Notes under the pieces: model-generated
Database searches by the model: none
Told to the model about the DNA's origin: nothing
What the model saw: only the letters and a program-made list of their open reading frames with translations
In this document: piece after piece, positions 12,952 through 16,081 of the stretch
Position numbering within the stretch: the stretch's first letter is position 1
Layout: every line of letters starts with the position of its first letter
Translations under genes and position numbers: made by a program
DNA from: an uncultured Oscillospiraceae bacterium
GTDB lineage: Bacteria; Bacillota; Clostridia; Oscillospirales; Oscillospiraceae
DNA length: 16,081 nt
Assembly: GCA_910578575.1 (NCBI GenBank)
Contig: CAJTQP010000053.1
Location: 1 to 16,081 of the forward strand
Direction: 5' to 3'

Positions 12952-14163
12952 ATGGCTGACGATTTCATCCCCGAATTGACCCTGAACCCCGACTTCCCCC
13001 TGTCCACCCAAGGGACCCAGGCAGCCCAAGAGGCCCCTAAGGCCCAGGAAATCCCCATCCCGGAGGCCCCCAAGGCACCCCCGCCTCCGGAGAGCGCCCA
13101 GGCCCAGGCGGCCCCCCTGCCGGAGAGCGATTTGGATGAGTCCAAGCTCTCCGAGGCGGAGCGCAAGGCGGTGGAGGACTTTGCAAAGACCATCGACATC
13201 ACCGACAGCAATGTGATCCTGCAATACGGCGCCGCCGCCCAAAAGAACGTCTCCGCCTTCTCCGAGCACACCCTCCAGCAGGTCCGCACCAAGGACCTGG
13301 GGGAGATCGGTTCCGCCCTGGCGGAGCTGGTGCGGGAACTCCAGGGCTTCGAGCCCGCCGAGGAGAAGAAGGGCTTTGCCGGCTTCTTCCACCGGAAGAA
13401 AAACCAGTTGGAGGCCATGAAGGCGGGCTACGCCAAGGTGGAGACCAATGTAGACAAAATCACCGAAAACCTGGAGCTGCACCGCATCGCTCTGATGAAG
13501 GATGTGGCCAACCTGGACCAGATGTTCCAGCTCAACGCCAAGTACCAGAAGGAGCTGACCATGTACATCCTGGCGGGGAAAAAGCGCCTGGCGCAAATCC
13601 AGGCGGAGCAGGTGGCCCCCTTGCGGGACAAGGCCGCCGCCACCGGCAGCCAGGAGGACGCCCAGGCCTACAACGACCTGGTGAGCCTGTGCAACCGCTT
13701 TGAGAAAAAAATCCACGACCTGGAGCTCACCCGGATCATCTCCCTGCAAATGGGCCCCCAGACCCGGCTGCTGCAAAACAACGACACCCTGATGATCGAA
13801 AAGATCCAGTCCAGCCTGGTGAACACCATCCCCCTGTGGAAGAGCCAGATGGTCCTGGCCCTGGGGCTGGAGCACGCCCGCCAGGCCACCGCCGCCCAGA
13901 ACGCTGTCACAGAGATGACCAACACCCTGCTCAAGCAGAACGCCGATCTTCTCAAAACCGGCACGGTGGAGACTGCGCGGGAGGCGGAACGGGCCATCGT
14001 GGACTTGGACACCCTCCGCCACACCAACCAGCAGTTGGTGGACTCCTTGGATGAGGTCATGCGCATCCAGAACGAGGGCAAACAGAAGCGCCAGGAAGCG
14101 GAAGTGGAGCTGGCAAAAATCGAGGGTGAGCTGAAGCAAAAGCTGCTGGAGCTGCGCAGTTGA
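12952..14163 (+). CDS. telA: TelA-family toxic anion resistance protein
   Basis: A 403-residue soluble, predominantly helical protein. A Pro/Ala/Glu-rich low-complexity N-terminus (about 15-60) precedes the conserved TelA region (about 60-400). That region contains typical long amphipathic helices, such as ADLVRE-like segments around 120, HRIALMKDVANLDQMF (about 178-193), LTMYILAGKKRL and the late LVNTIPLWKSQMVLALGLE (about 289-307), the most recognisable part of the family. TelA proteins are linked genetically to tellurite and other anion resistance and to envelope stress; the mechanism is unknown. AAAGGA precedes the ATG. It sits between xpaC and the TPM-domain gene in one operon. Confidence 0.93.
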   Translation: MADDFIPELTLNPDFPLSTQGTQAAQEAPKAQEIPIPEAPKAPPPPESAQAQAAPLPESDLDESKLSEAERKAVEDFAKTIDITDSNVILQYGAAAQKNVSAFSEHTLQQVRTKDLGEIGSALAELVRELQGFEPAEEKKGFAGFFHRKKNQLEAMKAGYAKVETNVDKITENLELHRIALMKDVANLDQMFQLNAKYQKELTMYILAGKKRLAQIQAEQVAPLRDKAAATGSQEDAQAYNDLVSLCNRFEKKIHDLELTRIISLQMGPQTRLLQNNDTLMIEKIQSSLVNTIPLWKSQMVLALGLEHARQATAAQNAVTEMTNTLLKQNADLLKTGTVETAREAERAIVDLDTLRHTNQQLVDSLDEVMRIQNEGKQKRQEAEVELAKIEGELKQKLLELRS

Positions 14164-14215
14164 GCCCCCGCGAGACCCGCCCGGTACAAGCCGGGGACTC
14201 TTTGGGAGGTGCCAA

Positions 14216-15301
14216 ATGAATTTTTTGAAAAAGACCTCTGTGGCCGTGGTGCTGACGCTGCTCATCGTGGCCCTGTGCTGCGTGTGGGGCTATACCCGCT
14301 CTGCCCCCGCCCCCGACGCCGGCGAGATCACCCACAGCGACAACCGCCGGGCAGGCGAGAGCAATCTAAACTACTATCTAGGCTGGATCGACGACGGGGC
14401 CACCCTCTTTTCCCTAGACACCCTGGACACCCTGGCCCGCGATAACCTCCAGCTGGACAATACCTACGGCAGCTTGATCGCCGTCAAAACCGTCTGGCAT
14501 CTCAGCGGCATGGACATTGAGACCTATGCCCAAAACACCGCCGACCACCTGAACCTGGGCAGCCGGGACCTGCTCCTGCTCCTGGACGTCAACAGCAAGG
14601 ACTGGTATGTGACCTATGGCACCGGCATCCGCTCCTATGTAGAGGGAGACGACAGCCTGGGCGAGCTCTTTGCCAAGCACCTAGGGACGGATTTCTTCGA
14701 GGAAGAGGGCAGCGGCGACCAGGCCGTCCTGGCCCTGTTTGGCAACCTGCTGGCCTGGTATGAAGAGCATGTCCCCCCCCTGGACCAGTCGGGGAACCCC
14801 ATCTTCCACCTCTCCAGCAAAACCGGCGCGGCCAGCTTGGGGGGGATCCTCAGCGGGATCTTCTTCACCCTGGCGGTGAACTTCTGGTGGATCGTGCTGC
14901 TGTTCCTGGTGTTGTACGGCCTGGACAGCGTGCGCTTTAGTCGCTACTATGCCCGCACCAAGCAGGGGGAGAGCCCCAAGGCCTACCACCCCTTCCTCTT
15001 CTGGCACGCCCCCGGCTCCAAATGGTTCCAGTTCATGACCCGCCAGGCCGAGAACCAGGAGGATGATTTGGACGACGAGGACGACGACGATCCAGAGCCC
15101 ACAGTCAACGCCCCCTCAGACGATGAGGAGGAGGACGACCCCCTAGGCTCCGACGGCCCCACCGCCGGGGCGGGAGGCGGCGGCTACCGCTCCGGCCCCG
15201 GTTACAGCACCGACCCCAACGAACCGGGTCCCTTTGGCCCCCGCTATAGCACCGACCCCAATGAGCCCGGCCCCTTCGGCCCCCGCTCCGCCAGCAAATA
15301 A
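14216..15301 (+). CDS. TPM-domain (YgcG-like) membrane protein with repetitive acidic tail
   Basis: A 361-residue protein. An N-terminal hydrophobic segment (about 7-25, signal peptide or anchor) precedes an extracytoplasmic TPM-like domain (about 58-185), which includes LLLLLDVNSKDWYVTYGTGI, typical of YgcG/TPM_phosphatase proteins. A second membrane segment (about 208-236) leads to a cytoplasmic C-terminus with poly-Asp/Glu stretches (282-308), a glycine run and two copies of a 14-residue unit beginning YSTDPNEP. TPM domains are implicated in membrane-protein maintenance and, in plants, photosystem repair; the role here is unknown. GGGAGGT lies 5 bases before the ATG. It is the last gene of the xpaC-telA operon, 52 bases after telA. 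Confidence 0.82.
   Translation: MNFLKKTSVAVVLTLLIVALCCVWGYTRSAPAPDAGEITHSDNRRAGESNLNYYLGWIDDGATLFSLDTLDTLARDNLQLDNTYGSLIAVKTVWHLSGMDIETYAQNTADHLNLGSRDLLLLLDVNSKDWYVTYGTGIRSYVEGDDSLGELFAKHLGTDFFEEEGSGDQAVLALFGNLLAWYEEHVPPLDQSGNPIFHLSSKTGAASLGGILSGIFFTLAVNFWWIVLLFLVLYGLDSVRFSRYYARTKQGESPKAYHPFLFWHAPGSKWFQFMTRQAENQEDDLDDEDDDDPEPTVNAPSDDEEEDDPLGSDGPTAGAGGGGYRSGPGYSTDPNEPGPFGPRYSTDPNEPGPFGPRSASK
15203..15286 (+). repeat. Two tandem 42-base coding repeats
   Basis: Copies at 15203-15244 and 15245-15286 each encode the same 14 residues (YSTDPNEPGPFGPR). They differ only at synonymous positions (for example AACGAACCG versus AATGAGCCC). Synonymous divergence with an identical peptide suggests the unit is kept for its protein sequence. 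Confidence 0.85.
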
Positions 15302-15303
15302 AC

Positions 15304-15345
15304 AAAGGCTTCCATTCCGTATCCGTTGGAATGGAAGCCTTTTTT
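15304..15345. terminator. Strong bidirectional terminator
   Basis: Fifteen perfect pairs, AAAGGCTTCCATTCC (15304-15318) and GGAATGGAAGCCTTT (15328-15342), 9-base loop, followed by TTTTTT on the plus strand. It ends the xpaC-telA-TPM operon, and the A tract on the other side makes it usable for trmB, whose stop codon overlaps its edge. Confidence 0.92.
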
Positions 15346-16018
15346 ACGCTTCTGTGTCGTCCTGCACCGCCTCCGGAGGCAGCGCCTCCTTCACCCCTAC
15401 GCAGCGGTTGATCTTGGTGCCCAGGTTGTGGAACTTCTCCTCGTAGTCCGTCATGATCCCCTGGATCCCCTGGGCGTGGAGGTCCTTTGTCACCTGCTCC
15501 AGACGATACCCGGCTTTGGGGAACTGCATCAGGGAAAAGGCAAAGAGGGGAGCGTTGTCGGTTTTGAAGTGGATCTCTCCCCCCTCCTTGAGCACCGCCC
15601 GGTAACTGAGCAAAAAGTCCCGGTGGGTCAGGCGGCGCTTGGCGTGGCGGTTGGAGGGCCAGGGGTCGCAGAAGTTGATGTATAGCAAATCCACCTCGCC
15701 GGGAGCGAAAAACTCCGCCAGCTTGGCGGCGTCGGCATCCACGAAAAACACGTTGCCCAACTCCATCTCCCTGGCCCGCTCCATGGCCATCACCATGGCG
15801 TCAGGCACCCGCTCCACCGCCACAAAGAGCAGCTCCGGGTGGGCGGCAGCGGTCTGGCAGGTGAAGCGGCCCTTGCCACAGCCCAGCTCCAGACGCAGTT
15901 CCTGGGCATCGGCTTTCAAACTGCGCCAGTTCCCCCGCAGGGCGGCGGGGTCCTGGATTAGCCAGGGGGCACAGCGCTCCATTCGGGCCTGTAGGTTTTT
16001 CTTTCTTCTCATGCGCAT
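15344..16018 (-). CDS. trmB: tRNA (guanine-N7-)-methyltransferase
   Basis: A 224-residue SAM-dependent methyltransferase forming m7G46 in the tRNA variable loop. The SAM motif LELGCGKG is at about 43-50, followed by FCDPWPSNRHAKRRL (116-130), the hallmark TrmB catalytic/tRNA-binding stretch, then FKTDN (about 151-155) and the C-terminal TDYEEKF (190-196). The start at ATG 16018 is preferred: GGGAGG lies 9 bases upstream, whereas it directly abuts an in-frame ATG at 16027 (zero spacing) and is 15 bases from one at 16012. The gene has its own promoter and shares a terminator with the convergent TPM operon. Confidence 0.95.
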   Translation of the reverse strand: MRMRRKKNLQARMERCAPWLIQDPAALRGNWRSLKADAQELRLELGCGKGRFTCQTAAAHPELLFVAVERVPDAMVMAMERAREMELGNVFFVDADAAKLAEFFAPGEVDLLYINFCDPWPSNRHAKRRLTHRDFLLSYRAVLKEGGEIHFKTDNAPLFAFSLMQFPKAGYRLEQVTKDLHAQGIQGIMTDYEEKFHNLGTKINRCVGVKEALPPEAVQDDTEA

Positions 16019-16048
16019 GGTGGACATCCTCCCTTGTTCCGTCTGGCT

Positions 16049-16077
16049 ATTTTAACACAGTTTCTTGCCTTTGTCAG
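16049..16077 (-). promoter_or_regulatory. Promoter of trmB
   Basis: Minus strand CTGACA (16077-16072), 17-base spacer, TAAAAT (16054-16049). The transcription start near 16042 gives a short leader containing the GGGAGG ribosome binding site. Confidence 0.75.
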
Positions 16078-16081
16078 CCGC

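Noticed and set aside
11989..14265. Very long minus-strand open frame (758 codons) opposite xpaC and telA
   Set aside because: It mirrors the plus-strand xpaC/telA genes, has a Leu/Gly/Val/Gln-rich low-complexity composition, no ribosome binding site and no recognisable domain. It is a GC-bias shadow.

Overview
The window looks like a chromosomal segment from a GC-rich, strictly anaerobic Clostridia, most likely an Oscillospiraceae-type gut bacterium. The evidence is a pyruvate:ferredoxin oxidoreductase, a polyferredoxin built from RnfB-type modules, a clostridial-style NADP secondary alcohol dehydrogenase, strong AGGAGG-like ribosome binding sites and sigma-A-type -35/-10 boxes set 16-17 bases apart. 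Species assignment is inference. I see no phage, transposase, integrase, CRISPR array, rRNA or tRNA.

Layout. (1) 1-1692, minus: a promoter drives a 4Fe-4S polyferredoxin whose stop codon overlaps the start of nifJ, which runs off the left edge. (2) 1847-3234, plus: dcd (dCTP deaminase), then about 340 bases holding a small inverted-repeat element and a regulated-looking leader with a promoter and an intrinsic terminator, then a 142-residue DMT/EamA half-transporter. (3) 3288-6790, minus: a two-gene cell-wall elongation operon, an FHA-RodA fusion coupled to a class B penicillin-binding protein. (4) 6829-9688, plus: from a promoter divergent to the wall operon, a YoaK-like membrane protein, a DUF5713-like protein, NADP secondary alcohol dehydrogenase and a HAD phosphatase. 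(5) 9709-10369, plus: a GNAT acetyltransferase with its own promoter and terminator. (6) 10375-11959, minus: rpe then recR, behind a promoter and an unusually long (about 265 nt), strongly structured leader. (7) 11973-15345, plus: from a closely divergent promoter, an xpaC-telA-TPM operon ending in a strong terminator. (8) 15344-16077, minus: trmB with its own promoter.

How the genes work together. The left operon should couple pyruvate oxidation to low-potential electron carriers. The FHA-RodA/PBP pair makes a glycan polymerase plus transpeptidase unit that probably responds to Ser/Thr phosphorylation through the FHA domain. The xpaC-telA-TPM operon encodes two membrane-anchored proteins and one soluble helical protein of poorly understood role, probably an envelope or toxic-anion stress module. 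The rest is housekeeping (dcd, recR, rpe, trmB) and small accessory metabolism.

The best candidates for something new are the attenuator/riboswitch-like leader of the DMT transporter (2690-2806), the structured rpe leader (11660-11924), and the exact 171-residue duplication in the polyferredoxin.
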